DNA of 5,248 nucleotides from an uncultured bacterium (GTDB lineage Bacteria > Patescibacteriota > Minisyncoccia > Phycocordibacterales > UBA9973), in contig CALBMC010000036.1 of assembly GCA_937895685.1 (NCBI GenBank), positions 1-5,248 of the forward strand. Reading direction: 5' to 3'. Numbering within the stretch: position 1 is the stretch's first letter; each line of letters begins with the position of its first letter. Shown in pieces: positions 1-5,125 of the stretch. Made by a program: the position numbers and the translations under genes. The notes under the pieces were generated by a model that saw nothing but the letters and a program-made list of their open reading frames with translations, was not told the origin of the DNA and did no database searches.

Positions 1-1
1 A

Positions 2-556
2 GAATACTTTGCAAAAAGACTAAAAGGTTTTTATGTTGCTGGTATTGAAATCGAAAGAAGCCAAAAAACTCTAAGAATCATAATTAGAACTTCAAGACCG
101 GGAATGCTAATTGGAAGAAATGGAGAAGGTTCTATAAAACTAAAAGCGGATGTTTTGAAACTTCTTAAGAAGAAGAGTCTTGATATTCCTCCAGAAGTTA
201 AAATCGACATCGTTGAAGTTTCTAACCCAGATGCTGACGCAAAAATCATTGCTCACACAATAATCGAAGCTCTAGAAAAGAGAACTCCTTTCAGAAGAGT
301 AATGAAACAAGTTGTAGAAAAGGTTATGTCTGTAAGAGGTGTTGAAGGAGTGAGAATCGTTCTTTCAGGACGTCTTGGAGGAGCAGAAATTGCTAGAACT
401 GAAGATATGAAGAAAGGATCTATTCCACTTCAAACTTTCAGAGCTGATATTGATTACACAACAGAGAGAGCAAGTCTTCCTTATGGAGATATCGGAATAA
501 AAGTATGGGTATACAAAGGTCAAATTTTCGATAAAGATAAAAGCAAAGCTAAGTAA
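2..556 (+). CDS. rpsC: 30S ribosomal protein S3, 5'-truncated by window edge
   Basis: S3 sits on the head of the small ribosomal subunit at the mRNA entry channel. The frame is open from base 2 with no start, so the N-terminus (roughly 45-50 residues by comparison with typical S3) lies outside the window; 184 residues remain. Seen: a type II KH domain with the RPGMLIGRNGEG loop (visible residues 32-43; GxxG = GRNG), then the C-terminal S3 domain with the family signature GRLGGAEIARTE (123-134) and the GIKVWVYKG strand near the end, followed by a short Lys/Asp-rich tail. An internal ATG at 104 would begin inside the KH domain and is not the true start. It is the first gene of a tight run; TAA is followed after 6 bases by rplP. 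Identification is secure. Confidence 0.97.
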   Translation, partial: EYFAKRLKGFYVAGIEIERSQKTLRIIIRTSRPGMLIGRNGEGSIKLKADVLKLLKKKSLDIPPEVKIDIVEVSNPDADAKIIAHTIIEALEKRTPFRRVMKQVVEKVMSVRGVEGVRIVLSGRLGGAEIARTEDMKKGSIPLQTFRADIDYTTERASLPYGDIGIKVWVYKGQIFDKDKSKAK

Positions 557-562
557 ATTTTT

Positions 563-982
563 ATGTTATTCCCAAAGAAAGTAAAACACAGAAAGTGGCA
601 AAAAGATCGAAAAGATATGCTTAATCTGCCTGCCGACACAAGAGGAATCACTCTATCTTTCGGTCAATATGGTATAAAAGCAGAAACTGCTTCAAGAATA
701 ACTTCAAACCAAATTGAAGCTGCCAGAAAAGCAATGGTAAGACACCTTACAAAAGTTGGAAGAGTGTGGATCCGTGTTTTCCCAGATAGACCATTTACTT
801 CAAAATCTGGAGAAGTTGGAATGGGAAAAGGAAAAGGAGATTTACAAGGATATTCTTTCGAGGTTAGACCAGGAAGAATCATCTTTGAGGTTGATGGAGT
901 ATCAGAAGCTGTTGCAAAAGAAGCCCTACGAAAAGCAGGAACAAAGCTTCCTATGAAAACAAGAGTAATCGCAAGACATTAA
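563..982 (+). CDS. rplP: 50S ribosomal protein L16
   Basis: L16 helps organise the A-site/peptidyl-transferase region of the large subunit. The 139-residue product has the usual length and the family landmarks: N-terminal PKKVKHRKW (residues 4-12), FGQYGIKA (33-40), RITSNQIEAARKAM (45-58), WIRVFPDRPFT (69-79), MGKGKG (87-92), RPGRIIFEVDGV and the C-terminal ALRKAGTKLPMKT. The residue just before MGKGKG is Gly86; in many bacteria this is an Arg (R81 in E. coli, which is hydroxylated). The EVGMGKGKG version and RITSNQIEA without the usual Trp look like L16 from Parcubacteria-type genomes as I remember them. The start is the first ATG after rpsC, 6 AT-only bases downstream of its stop, with no Shine-Dalgarno. 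The next gene follows after 4 bases. Confidence 0.97.
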   Translation: MLFPKKVKHRKWQKDRKDMLNLPADTRGITLSFGQYGIKAETASRITSNQIEAARKAMVRHLTKVGRVWIRVFPDRPFTSKSGEVGMGKGKGDLQGYSFEVRPGRIIFEVDGVSEAVAKEALRKAGTKLPMKTRVIARH

Positions 983-986
983 TTTT

Positions 987-1193
987 ATGAAAACAAAAGA
1001 TATCAAAAAAATGGATAGAGATGAAATTGTTAAAGCAATTCGTGAAAACCAAGAAAAGCTTAGAGAGATAAGCTTTGACACAACAGGTAGCCGAGTTAAA
1101 AACACTCACGAAAAGAGAACAGTTAGAAGAGAAGTTGCGAGACTTTTTACAGCGCTAAGACAATTAGAAATCTCTTCAACTGAAACAAAATAA
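987..1193 (+). CDS. rpmC: 50S ribosomal protein L29
   Basis: L29 is a small helical protein near the peptide exit tunnel of the large subunit, beside L23. The 68-residue product matches the family in size and charge: an N-terminal helix starting MKTKDIKKMDRDEI, a turn at FDTTGSRVKN (residues 30-39) that corresponds to the usual FQ-ATGQLEN region, and the diagnostic second helix VRREVARLFTALRQ (46-59). Sequence conservation is weaker than for its neighbours, as is normal for L29, but position between L16 and S17 settles the call. The ATG follows the rplP stop after four T residues, without a ribosome-binding sequence. Confidence 0.94.
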   Translation: MKTKDIKKMDRDEIVKAIRENQEKLREISFDTTGSRVKNTHEKRTVRREVARLFTALRQLEISSTETK

Positions 1194-1197
1194 TTTT

Positions 1198-1446
1198 ATG
1201 AAAAAAGAAGAAACAAAAAATTCAAAAACTCTTTCTGGAACAGTTGTTTCAGCAAAAATGCAAAAGACAGTTGTTGTCGCTGTTTCTCGATTTGAGAAGC
1301 ACCCAAAATACGGAAAGTATATGAAAATTACTAAGAAGTATAAGGCTCACGACGAAGAAGGTAAATTCAAAGAAGGAGACAAAGTTTTGATACAAGAGTG
1401 TCGACCAATATCAAAGGATAAAACCTTTAAAGTAGTTAACGAATAG
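1198..1446 (+). CDS. rpsQ: 30S ribosomal protein S17
   Basis: S17 is a primary 16S rRNA-binding protein with an OB fold, needed early in small-subunit assembly. The 82-residue product shows the characteristic LSGTVVSAKMQKTVVVAVSR strand pair (12-31), HPKYGKY (35-41), KKYKAHDE (46-53) and the GDKVLIQECRPISK stretch (60-73) ending KTFKVV. It has a short Lys-rich N-terminal extension of about ten residues before the OB fold. The start lies four T residues after rpmC. It ends with TAG, unlike the TAA of the other ribosomal genes here, and rplN begins four bases later. Confidence 0.96.
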   Translation: MKKEETKNSKTLSGTVVSAKMQKTVVVAVSRFEKHPKYGKYMKITKKYKAHDEEGKFKEGDKVLIQECRPISKDKTFKVVNE

Positions 1447-1450
1447 GCTT

Positions 1451-1822
1451 ATGTTACAAGATGGAACAGTTGTAAAAATTACAGACAACAGCGGAGGAAA
1501 GATCGGAAAGATCTTCAAAGTGATGGGTGGATCAAAGAAGAGATACGCTTCTATTGGTGATATCGTTACAATCGCTGTTAAAGTGGCAGAACCAAGAAAG
1601 GGTGTTAAAAAGAAAGACGTTCTACAAGGAGTAGTTGTTAGAACAACAAAGCCTTTCAGAAGAAAAGATGGTTCTTACATTAGCTTCGATGACAACGCTG
1701 TTGTTATTGTTGAAAAGGGAAAGAAAGATCCTAAGGCTGGTCGTGTTTTCGGTCCAATCCCAAGAGAGATAGGAGAGAAAGGTTTTCAAAAGATAATCTC
1801 ACTTGCACCAGAAGTGCTTTAA
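1451..1822 (+). CDS. rplN: 50S ribosomal protein L14
   Basis: L14 binds 23S rRNA and forms part of the subunit interface (bridge B8) next to L19. The 123-residue product is the standard length and is conserved throughout: DNSGGK (12-17; the second Gly is Ala in many bacteria), VMGGSKKRYASIGDIV (24-39), VVVRTTKPFRRKDGSYI (61-77), FDDNA (79-83), FGPIPRE (100-106) and the terminal SLAPEVL. The start is the ATG giving MLQDGTVVKI, equivalent to the usual MIQ start, four bases after the rpsQ stop. The stop codon is followed after 4 bases by rplX. Confidence 0.97.
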   Translation: MLQDGTVVKITDNSGGKIGKIFKVMGGSKKRYASIGDIVTIAVKVAEPRKGVKKKDVLQGVVVRTTKPFRRKDGSYISFDDNAVVIVEKGKKDPKAGRVFGPIPREIGEKGFQKIISLAPEVL

Positions 1823-1826
1823 ATAT

Positions 1827-2048
1827 ATGAAAATGAATGTAAAAAAAGGTGATACAGTACTTGTTTTGACAGGTAAAGATAAAGGGAAGAAAGCTAAGAT
1901 TCTCCGCTCTTTCCCATCTGCACAAAAAGTTTTGGTTGAAGGAATAAACATCAAGAAGAAAGCACGAAGAGCTAGAAAACAAGGAGAAAAAGGACAAATT
2001 GTTGAGGTCGCAACTCCAATACACGTTTCTAACGTTAAGAAAGTATAA
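1827..2048 (+). CDS. rplX: 50S ribosomal protein L24, short form
   Basis: L24 is an assembly-initiator protein of the large subunit that binds the 5' part of 23S rRNA. The 73-residue product has the KOW motif at its N-terminus (VKKGDTVLVLTGKDKGKKAKIL, about residues 5-26), then VEGINIKKK (37-45) and PIHVSNV (64-70). It stops three residues later, whereas typical bacterial L24 is about 100 residues and continues with a C-terminal segment; that segment is absent. The stop is clean and rplE follows in normal spacing, so this looks like natural reduction and not a frameshift. I chose ATG 1827, which follows the rplN stop by 4 bases; a TTG 24 bases upstream would overlap rplN and adds non-L24 residues. 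ATG 1833 is the only close alternative. Confidence 0.94.
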   Translation: MKMNVKKGDTVLVLTGKDKGKKAKILRSFPSAQKVLVEGINIKKKARRARKQGEKGQIVEVATPIHVSNVKKV

Positions 2049-2053
2049 ATTTT

Positions 2054-2596
2054 ATGATAGTAAACTCACAAAAATTAGAAAAAGAAGCTTTTGCTGCACT
2101 AAAGGGAACTTTTGGCTACAAAAACAAAATGTCAGCTCCTCGTTTAGTGAAGATTGTTATTTCTTCTGGAACTGGAACAGGAATGAAGAAAGACAGACAC
2201 AAGAATGACTTTATCGTAGACAGAATTGCTAAGATCACAGGTCAAAAGCCAGCTCTAAGATCTGCAAAGAAATCAGTAGCAAGCTTCAAACTAAGAGAAG
2301 GGGATCCAATCGGAGTTGTTGTTAACCTAAGAGGAAGCAGAATGTATGGTTTCTTGGATAAACTAATCAACGTTGCAATCCCAAGAACAAAAGATTTCCG
2401 AGGAATAGATTCAAAAATAGTTGATGATATCGGAAACCTAACAATGGCAATCAGAGAGCACACAATCTTCCCAGAAACTGCTGACGAAGAATTGAAAGAT
2501 GTTTTCGGTTTTGCTATCACAATAGTTACAACTGCTAAATCAAAAGAAGAAGGACTAGAATTCTTCAAACACCTAGGAATACCATTCAAGAAGTAA
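2054..2596 (+). CDS. rplE: 50S ribosomal protein L5
   Basis: L5 binds 5S rRNA and places it in the central protuberance of the large subunit, contacting the P-site tRNA. The 180-residue product has full family length: PRLVKIVISSGTG (29-41), ITGQKP (61-66), KSVASFKLREGDPIGVVVNLRG (73-94), FLDKLINVAIPRTKDFRG (100-117), and the C-terminal DVFGFAITIVTTAKSKEEG (149-167). The start ATG lies 5 AT bases after rplX with no Shine-Dalgarno. It is the last gene before a strong intrinsic terminator, which is unusual: in the standard spc operon rpsN follows directly. Confidence 0.97.
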   Translation: MIVNSQKLEKEAFAALKGTFGYKNKMSAPRLVKIVISSGTGTGMKKDRHKNDFIVDRIAKITGQKPALRSAKKSVASFKLREGDPIGVVVNLRGSRMYGFLDKLINVAIPRTKDFRGIDSKIVDDIGNLTMAIREHTIFPETADEELKDVFGFAITIVTTAKSKEEGLEFFKHLGIPFKK

Positions 2597-2607
2597 TAGA
2601 CACCAAA

Positions 2608-2640
2608 GAAAAAGCGCCGAAAGGCGTTTTTTTGTTTTTT
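2608..2640 (+). terminator. Intrinsic terminator after rplE
   Basis: CGCC (2615-2618) pairs with GGCG (2623-2626) around a GAAA tetraloop (2619-2622, GNRA type). The stem extends outward through a G-T wobble (2614/2627) and five A-T pairs (2609-2613 with 2628-2632), and the 3' side runs into a T-rich tract to 2641. It lies 12 bases past the rplE stop. A strong hairpin plus T-tract inside a ribosomal operon splits it into two transcription units. Confidence 0.88.
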
Positions 2641-2667
2641 TGACAATTTTCATAGTACTGATATAGT
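2640..2667 (+). promoter_or_regulatory. Predicted sigma70-type promoter for the inserted gene
   Basis: TTGACA at 2640-2645 is a perfect -35 consensus and TATAGT at 2662-2667 is a good -10, separated by 16 bases. Transcription would start near 2674, giving only about 12 nt of 5' UTR before the ATG at 2686, with no Shine-Dalgarno. The first T of the -35 is part of the preceding terminator's T-tract. Confidence 0.72.
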
Positions 2668-2685
2668 AAGAAAAATAATTGTTAT

Positions 2686-3255
2686 ATGTTAATAAACAAC
2701 AAAACCATTGAGGATATTCTCAAAGAGAAAGTTCTCGCTTTTGGAGGTCTCGAGCAAGACCTAAATCTTCTCAAAGAAACAGATCTTGATTCAATTGCGA
2801 AGGCACTTGTCGAGAGGGGTATAAAATCCCGGACACCTAATCCGACGTTTACTGTTAATCCTATCAATTCGGTTGATGGAATTCAAAAATATTTTGATTG
2901 GGTTTATGAATGGATTATGCCTGAACACTGCCCTCTCAAACCAGTTGAAGGCGCAAAAATAATTGAATTGATTAAGTGCAAACCAGGAGAAACCGAAGAT
3001 ATTTTGAAAGAAATCGATGAAAGAGGATTTTATCCCGCACCTTCCAATTACGTTGTAGGTTTGGGAGTAGATCACCCGGGAACAATAAAAGAATACCAGC
3101 ATATCATTTCTTTGGATGAAAAAAATATCTTTACCGACAAGGTTGGCGTTACGTGCTCCCTCTCCCTATACTGGTTTGGTAGGCGGCACTTGATCCTCAG
3201 CAAGCATGAACGTGGGTGGGGTGTTTATTGGTGGATTGCTGTTATCCGCAAGTAG
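2686..3255 (+). CDS. Hypothetical protein, 189 aa, inserted between rplE and rpsN
   Basis: I do not recognise a named family. The protein appears soluble: no signal peptide and no membrane helix. Residues 1-50 look helical and charged (repeated ILKEK, LNLLKE, IAKALVERGI). The middle contains an aromatic patch, YFDWVYEWIMP (69-79), and a second helix rich in Lys/Glu (88-113). The last third (115-189) is probably beta-rich: YPAPSNYVVGLG (116-127), HIISLDE, LSLYWFGRRHLIL (159-171), and an ending GWGVYWWIAVIRK (177-189). Endings of the form 'R-x-L-x-L-x-W-F ... F/I-A-V-R-K' occur in uncharacterised Parcubacteria proteins that I recall; this is a weak memory-based resemblance. Three Cys (82, 98, 157) form no obvious metal site. 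Codons are less restricted than in the ribosomal genes (CGG, CCC, GGG, GTG CTC appear), consistent with lower expression or different origin. It has its own promoter and terminator. It is probably a real gene, because the frame is bounded by both signals. Confidence 0.82.
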   Translation: MLINNKTIEDILKEKVLAFGGLEQDLNLLKETDLDSIAKALVERGIKSRTPNPTFTVNPINSVDGIQKYFDWVYEWIMPEHCPLKPVEGAKIIELIKCKPGETEDILKEIDERGFYPAPSNYVVGLGVDHPGTIKEYQHIISLDEKNIFTDKVGVTCSLSLYWFGRRHLILSKHERGWGVYWWIAVIRK

Positions 3256-3284
3256 ATTTGCTTAAATTAGGTTCTGATATTTAG

Positions 3285-3317
3285 ACCCTTGGGCGTTTTG
3301 CCTGGGGGTTTTTATTT
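3285..3317 (+). terminator. Intrinsic terminator after the hypothetical gene
   Basis: ACCCTTGGGC (3285-3294) pairs with GCCTGGGGGT (3300-3309) around a five-base GTTTT loop: ten base pairs including three G-T wobbles in the middle. The T-rich run TTTTTATTT (3309-3317) follows. It lies 29 bases after the TAG of the hypothetical gene and insulates it from the downstream ribosomal genes. Confidence 0.86.
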
Positions 3318-3344
3318 GACAAAATAAGGCTATTTTGTTAATAT
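3316..3344 (+). promoter_or_regulatory. Predicted sigma70-type promoter for rpsN-rpsH-rplF-rplR
   Basis: Perfect -35 TTGACA (3316-3321) and TAATAT -10 (3339-3344) with the ideal 17-base spacer. It would initiate near 3351, where a structured leader begins, about 115 nt before the rpsN start. As at the other boundary, the -35 overlaps the end of the upstream terminator's T-tract. It restores transcription to the ribosomal genes cut off by the two terminators. Confidence 0.8.
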
Positions 3345-3350
3345 CTTTTG

Positions 3351-3446
3351 GCCTGCTGTTTTGCTTGAATCCGCTTGTCTCCGAAGGAAAATGAAGGTTT
3401 TTCTTCGAAAATAAGCGAGATATTCAAGATTAAACGAAGAGCAGGC
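3351..3446 (+). promoter_or_regulatory. Structured 5' leader of rpsN operon (candidate cis-regulatory RNA)
   Basis: The transcript can fold into one long interrupted arm. P1: GCCTGCT 3351-3357 with AGCAGGC 3440-3446 (7 bp), possibly continued by GTTT 3358-3361 with AAAC 3432-3435 past a GAAG bulge. P2: CTTGAAT 3364-3370 with ATTCAAG 3422-3428 (7 bp). P3: CGCTTGT 3372-3378 with ATAAGCG 3411-3417 (7 bp, one wobble). P4: CGAAGGAAAA 3382-3391 with TTTTTCTTCG 3398-3407 (10 bp, one wobble) and a TGAAGG loop. A 1x4 internal loop (C3371 / AGAT 3418-3421) separates P2 and P3. P1 begins at the predicted transcription start. No T-tract directly follows P1 as a typical terminator, although the 3447-3465 spacer is T/A-rich. 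I do not recognise a known riboswitch. A ribosomal-protein autoregulatory leader (for example S8, encoded downstream) is the most natural guess; an RNA-stabilising 5' structure is the alternative. Confidence 0.7.
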
Positions 3447-3465
3447 ATTATTTTTATTTTTTATT

Positions 3466-3651
3466 ATGTCAAAAACATCAACATTCGTAAGGTCAACAAA
3501 AAAGCCAAAGTTTTCAACTAGGGCTAAAAATCGTTGTTTCAGATGCGGTCGAGGAAAAGCTTATATGAGAGATTTCGGTATGTGCCGAATCTGTTTTAGA
3601 GAACTTGCCAATGAAGGTATGATCCCTGGAATTAGAAAATCATCTTGGTAA
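3466..3651 (+). CDS. rpsN: 30S ribosomal protein S14, zinc-binding (type Z)
   Basis: S14 is a late-assembling protein of the small-subunit head. The 61-residue length and two CxxC pairs, Cys24/Cys27 and Cys40/Cys43, define the short zinc-ribbon form (often called rpsZ/rpsN type Z), as opposed to the ~100-residue zinc-free form. Other landmarks: PKFSTRAKNRCFRCGR (14-29), FGMCRICFRELA (37-48), and the C-terminal IPGIRKSSW. It is the first gene of the second ribosomal transcription unit, behind its own promoter and a structured leader. The immediate upstream bases are T/A only, with no Shine-Dalgarno. A 16-base gap leads to rpsH. Confidence 0.97.
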   Translation: MSKTSTFVRSTKKPKFSTRAKNRCFRCGRGKAYMRDFGMCRICFRELANEGMIPGIRKSSW

Positions 3652-3667
3652 TCACTAAATAAACATT

Positions 3668-4060
3668 ATGACAGATCCAATCGCAAGCATGCTGCAAAGC
3701 ATAAAAAATGGTAGCAAGGTTTCTAACGAAACTGCAGTTTTTCCTTTTTCAAAATTGAAATTTTCAATTCTTGAAGTTCTAAAAGAAGAAGGTCTTATTG
3801 CTGGACTAGAAAAGAAAACAAAAAAAGGTCATCCTGTAATAGAAATAGCTCTTGCTTATGACTCAGCTGGAAAGCCAAGAGTTACAGAAGTTGCTAGAAT
3901 TTCAAAGCCATCAAGAAGAGTTTATCTTGGAGCAAAAGAAATATTCCCTGTTAAAAGTGGAAAAGGAATGATTGTCCTATCTACTCCAAAAGGAATAATG
4001 ACAGGAACAAAGGCAAGAAAAGAAATGGTCGGAGGAGAAGTATTATTCAAACTTTGGTAA
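3668..4060 (+). CDS. rpsH: 30S ribosomal protein S8
   Basis: S8 binds helix 21 of 16S rRNA in the central domain and is the translational repressor of the spc operon in E. coli. The 130-residue product is full length: MTDPIASMLQSIKNG start (1-15), FPFSKLKFSILEVLKEEGLI (25-44), RISKPSRRVY (77-86), STPKGIMT (105-112) and the terminal GGEVLFKLW. Its location just downstream of a structured leader makes it the first protein to test as that leader's ligand, though nothing in the primary sequence of the leader proves an S8 site. The start has no Shine-Dalgarno; the stop is 10 bases from rplF. Confidence 0.97.
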   Translation: MTDPIASMLQSIKNGSKVSNETAVFPFSKLKFSILEVLKEEGLIAGLEKKTKKGHPVIEIALAYDSAGKPRVTEVARISKPSRRVYLGAKEIFPVKSGKGMIVLSTPKGIMTGTKARKEMVGGEVLFKLW

Positions 4061-4070
4061 TTAAAATATT

Positions 4071-4604
4071 ATGTCAAGAATAGGAAAACAAATTATAGAA
4101 ATCCCCGCTGGCGTTACTGTTGATTTTTCAGCAGGTGTTATGACTGTTAAGGGACCAAAGGGAGAAATTAAAAAGAGCTTCAGAAATGATGTTGCTATTA
4201 AAATAGAAGACAACAAAATTTCATTTACTCCAGCAAACGAAACAATCCTTGCTAATGCTCTATGGGGAACATACGCTTCTCATGTTACTAATATGATTAA
4301 AGGAGTTGTTTCTCCTTTTGAAAAGAAACTTATCCTAGAAGGAGTTGGATACAAGGGAGAAGTTGCGGGAACAGATCTAAATCTAGCCCTAGGATTTTCT
4401 CACCCTGTTAAAGTTAAAATTCCAGAAGGAATAACAGTAACAGCAGAAAAAGGAGTATTTACATTCTCTGGTATTAATAAAGAGACTGTTGGACAATTTG
4501 CCTCTTATATCCGTTCTCTTAAAAAGCCAGAACCATATAAAGGAAAAGGATTCAGATACTCTGATGAGGTTATCAGAAGAAAACAAGGTAAGAAAACAGC
4601 CTAA
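4071..4604 (+). CDS. rplF: 50S ribosomal protein L6
   Basis: L6 lies near the GTPase-associated centre of the large subunit, by the sarcin-ricin loop. The 177-residue product has the two tandem L6 domains: MSRIGKQIIEIPAGV (1-15) and VKGPKGE (26-32) in the first, and LEGVGYKGEV (89-98), LNLALGFSHPV (103-113), IPEGITV and the signature PEPYKGKGFRY (153-163) in the second, ending VIRRKQGKK. Length and order are normal. The start follows rpsH by ten AT-only bases. rplR begins 9 bases after its stop. Confidence 0.97.
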   Translation: MSRIGKQIIEIPAGVTVDFSAGVMTVKGPKGEIKKSFRNDVAIKIEDNKISFTPANETILANALWGTYASHVTNMIKGVVSPFEKKLILEGVGYKGEVAGTDLNLALGFSHPVKVKIPEGITVTAEKGVFTFSGINKETVGQFASYIRSLKKPEPYKGKGFRYSDEVIRRKQGKKTA

Positions 4605-4613
4605 TAAAACTAT

Positions 4614-4760
4614 ATGAAAAACTCAAAGAATAAAAAAGCTGAAAAAAGGCTTAGAATAAAAAGAAAGATAAGATCAAAAGTTTCAGGAACTGCTTCTTTG
4701 CCTCGTCTATCTGTTTTCAAATCAAACATAGTAGACTCAGCTTTGTCTATATCTTCTTGA
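4614..4760 (+). CDS. rplR: 50S ribosomal protein L18, 3'-truncated at a chimeric junction
   Basis: The first 38 codons (4614-4727) are clear L18: a Lys/Arg-rich N-terminal arm (AEKRLRIKRKIRSKVSGTA, 9-27) followed by LPRLSVFKSN (29-38), where intact L18 continues with a K/R-H-I-Y-A-Q type strand and about 75-80 more residues that bind 5S rRNA. Here the frame instead reads IVDSALSISS and stops at TGA 4758-4760; those ten residues come from the opposite strand of a glycosyltransferase gene. The gene is in the expected place after rplF, so the true rplR is almost certainly intact in the organism and lost here by misjoining. Only 4614-4727 should be treated as coding for L18. Confidence 0.85.
   Translation: MKNSKNKKAEKRLRIKRKIRSKVSGTASLPRLSVFKSNIVDSALSISS
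4727..4730. other. Chimeric junction (rplR to antisense glycosyltransferase)
   Basis: Left of this point the + strand encodes L18; right of it the - strand encodes a glycosyltransferase with intact family motifs. The break falls in the middle of both genes at once, which argues for a join of unrelated fragments. The exact base is uncertain by a few positions because bases can be assigned to either side. Confidence 0.8.
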
Positions 4761-5125
4761 TTCCAACAGTGAGTAAACAAACAAAGATTGTGATAGGAGT
4801 CCGTTCTCTTTAAAGCCTCTAGCTGCCCTTCTAAGCGTTGTTTGCAAGAAGAGTCATCTGCGTCCTGTAAAGTAATCAAAGAGCCTCTAGCAGCCTCACA
4901 GGCTACGTTAAGGGCATTCCACTTACCTTTGTTAGCTGGCAACCTTATTACTTTGTGTCCTCGACCTTCAAAGTCTTTTAGGTGAACTTTTGAGTGATCT
5001 GTAGAGCAGTCATCAACTATGATAATCTCAATATCTTTATGAGTTTGATTTTCAATTGCTCTAACAGCTTGTTGAATATACTGACTATGGTTGTAGTTTG
5101 TTACTATTACAGAAACAAGAGACAT
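4728..5125 (-). CDS. Family 2 (GT-A) glycosyltransferase, N-terminal fragment
   Basis: This would transfer a sugar from a nucleotide-sugar donor, typically for surface polysaccharide or glycan synthesis at the cytoplasmic face of the membrane; the exact substrate cannot be read. Starting from ATG at 5125, about 133 residues are present: VSVIVTNYNHSQYIQQAV (4-21, first beta strand and helix), IEIIIVDDCSTDHS (32-45, nucleotide-binding DD), the NKGKWNALN loop (65-73), and ITLQDADDSS (84-93) with the DxD metal/nucleotide motif at Asp88-Asp90, then RLEGQLEAL. The catalytic C-terminal half is lost at the junction. The open frame continues to 4610 but those 38 residues are antisense rplR. A GTG directly before the ATG is a possible start. 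The neighbouring upstream gene ends by overlapping this ATG, suggesting an operon in the source genome. Confidence 0.85.

Noticed and set aside
756..956. Open frame of 66 codons with a charged coiled-coil look inside rplP.
   Set aside because: Out-of-frame shadow of L16; lysine/glutamate richness comes from GAA/AAA repeats in the real gene.
1803..1826. Upstream TTG start for rplX adding eight residues.
   Set aside because: It overlaps the end of rplN and adds residues not seen in L24; ATG 1827 gives the standard KOW start.
2242..2646. 134-codon open frame on the - strand over rplE and the terminator.
   Set aside because: Antisense of L5, with the start of the frame in a terminator T-tract; no promoter and typical antisense composition.
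2791..3102. 103-codon - strand frame opposite the hypothetical gene.
   Set aside because: The + strand frame is longer and is bounded by promoter and terminator in its own orientation; this one has neither.
3351..3446. Leader structure as a tRNA, CRISPR repeat or intrinsic terminator.
   Set aside because: No cloverleaf or T-loop sequence, no repeated spacers, and a long multi-helix arm is not a terminator hairpin, although a T/A-rich spacer follows it.
4610..4726. Hydrophobic C-terminal tail (LIFLFILSLFSAFLFFEFFI) on the glycosyltransferase, resembling a membrane anchor.
   Set aside because: It is the antisense reading of the Lys/Arg-rich rplR start (AAA/AAG/AGA codons read backwards as Phe/Leu/Ser). 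It exists only because of the chimeric junction.
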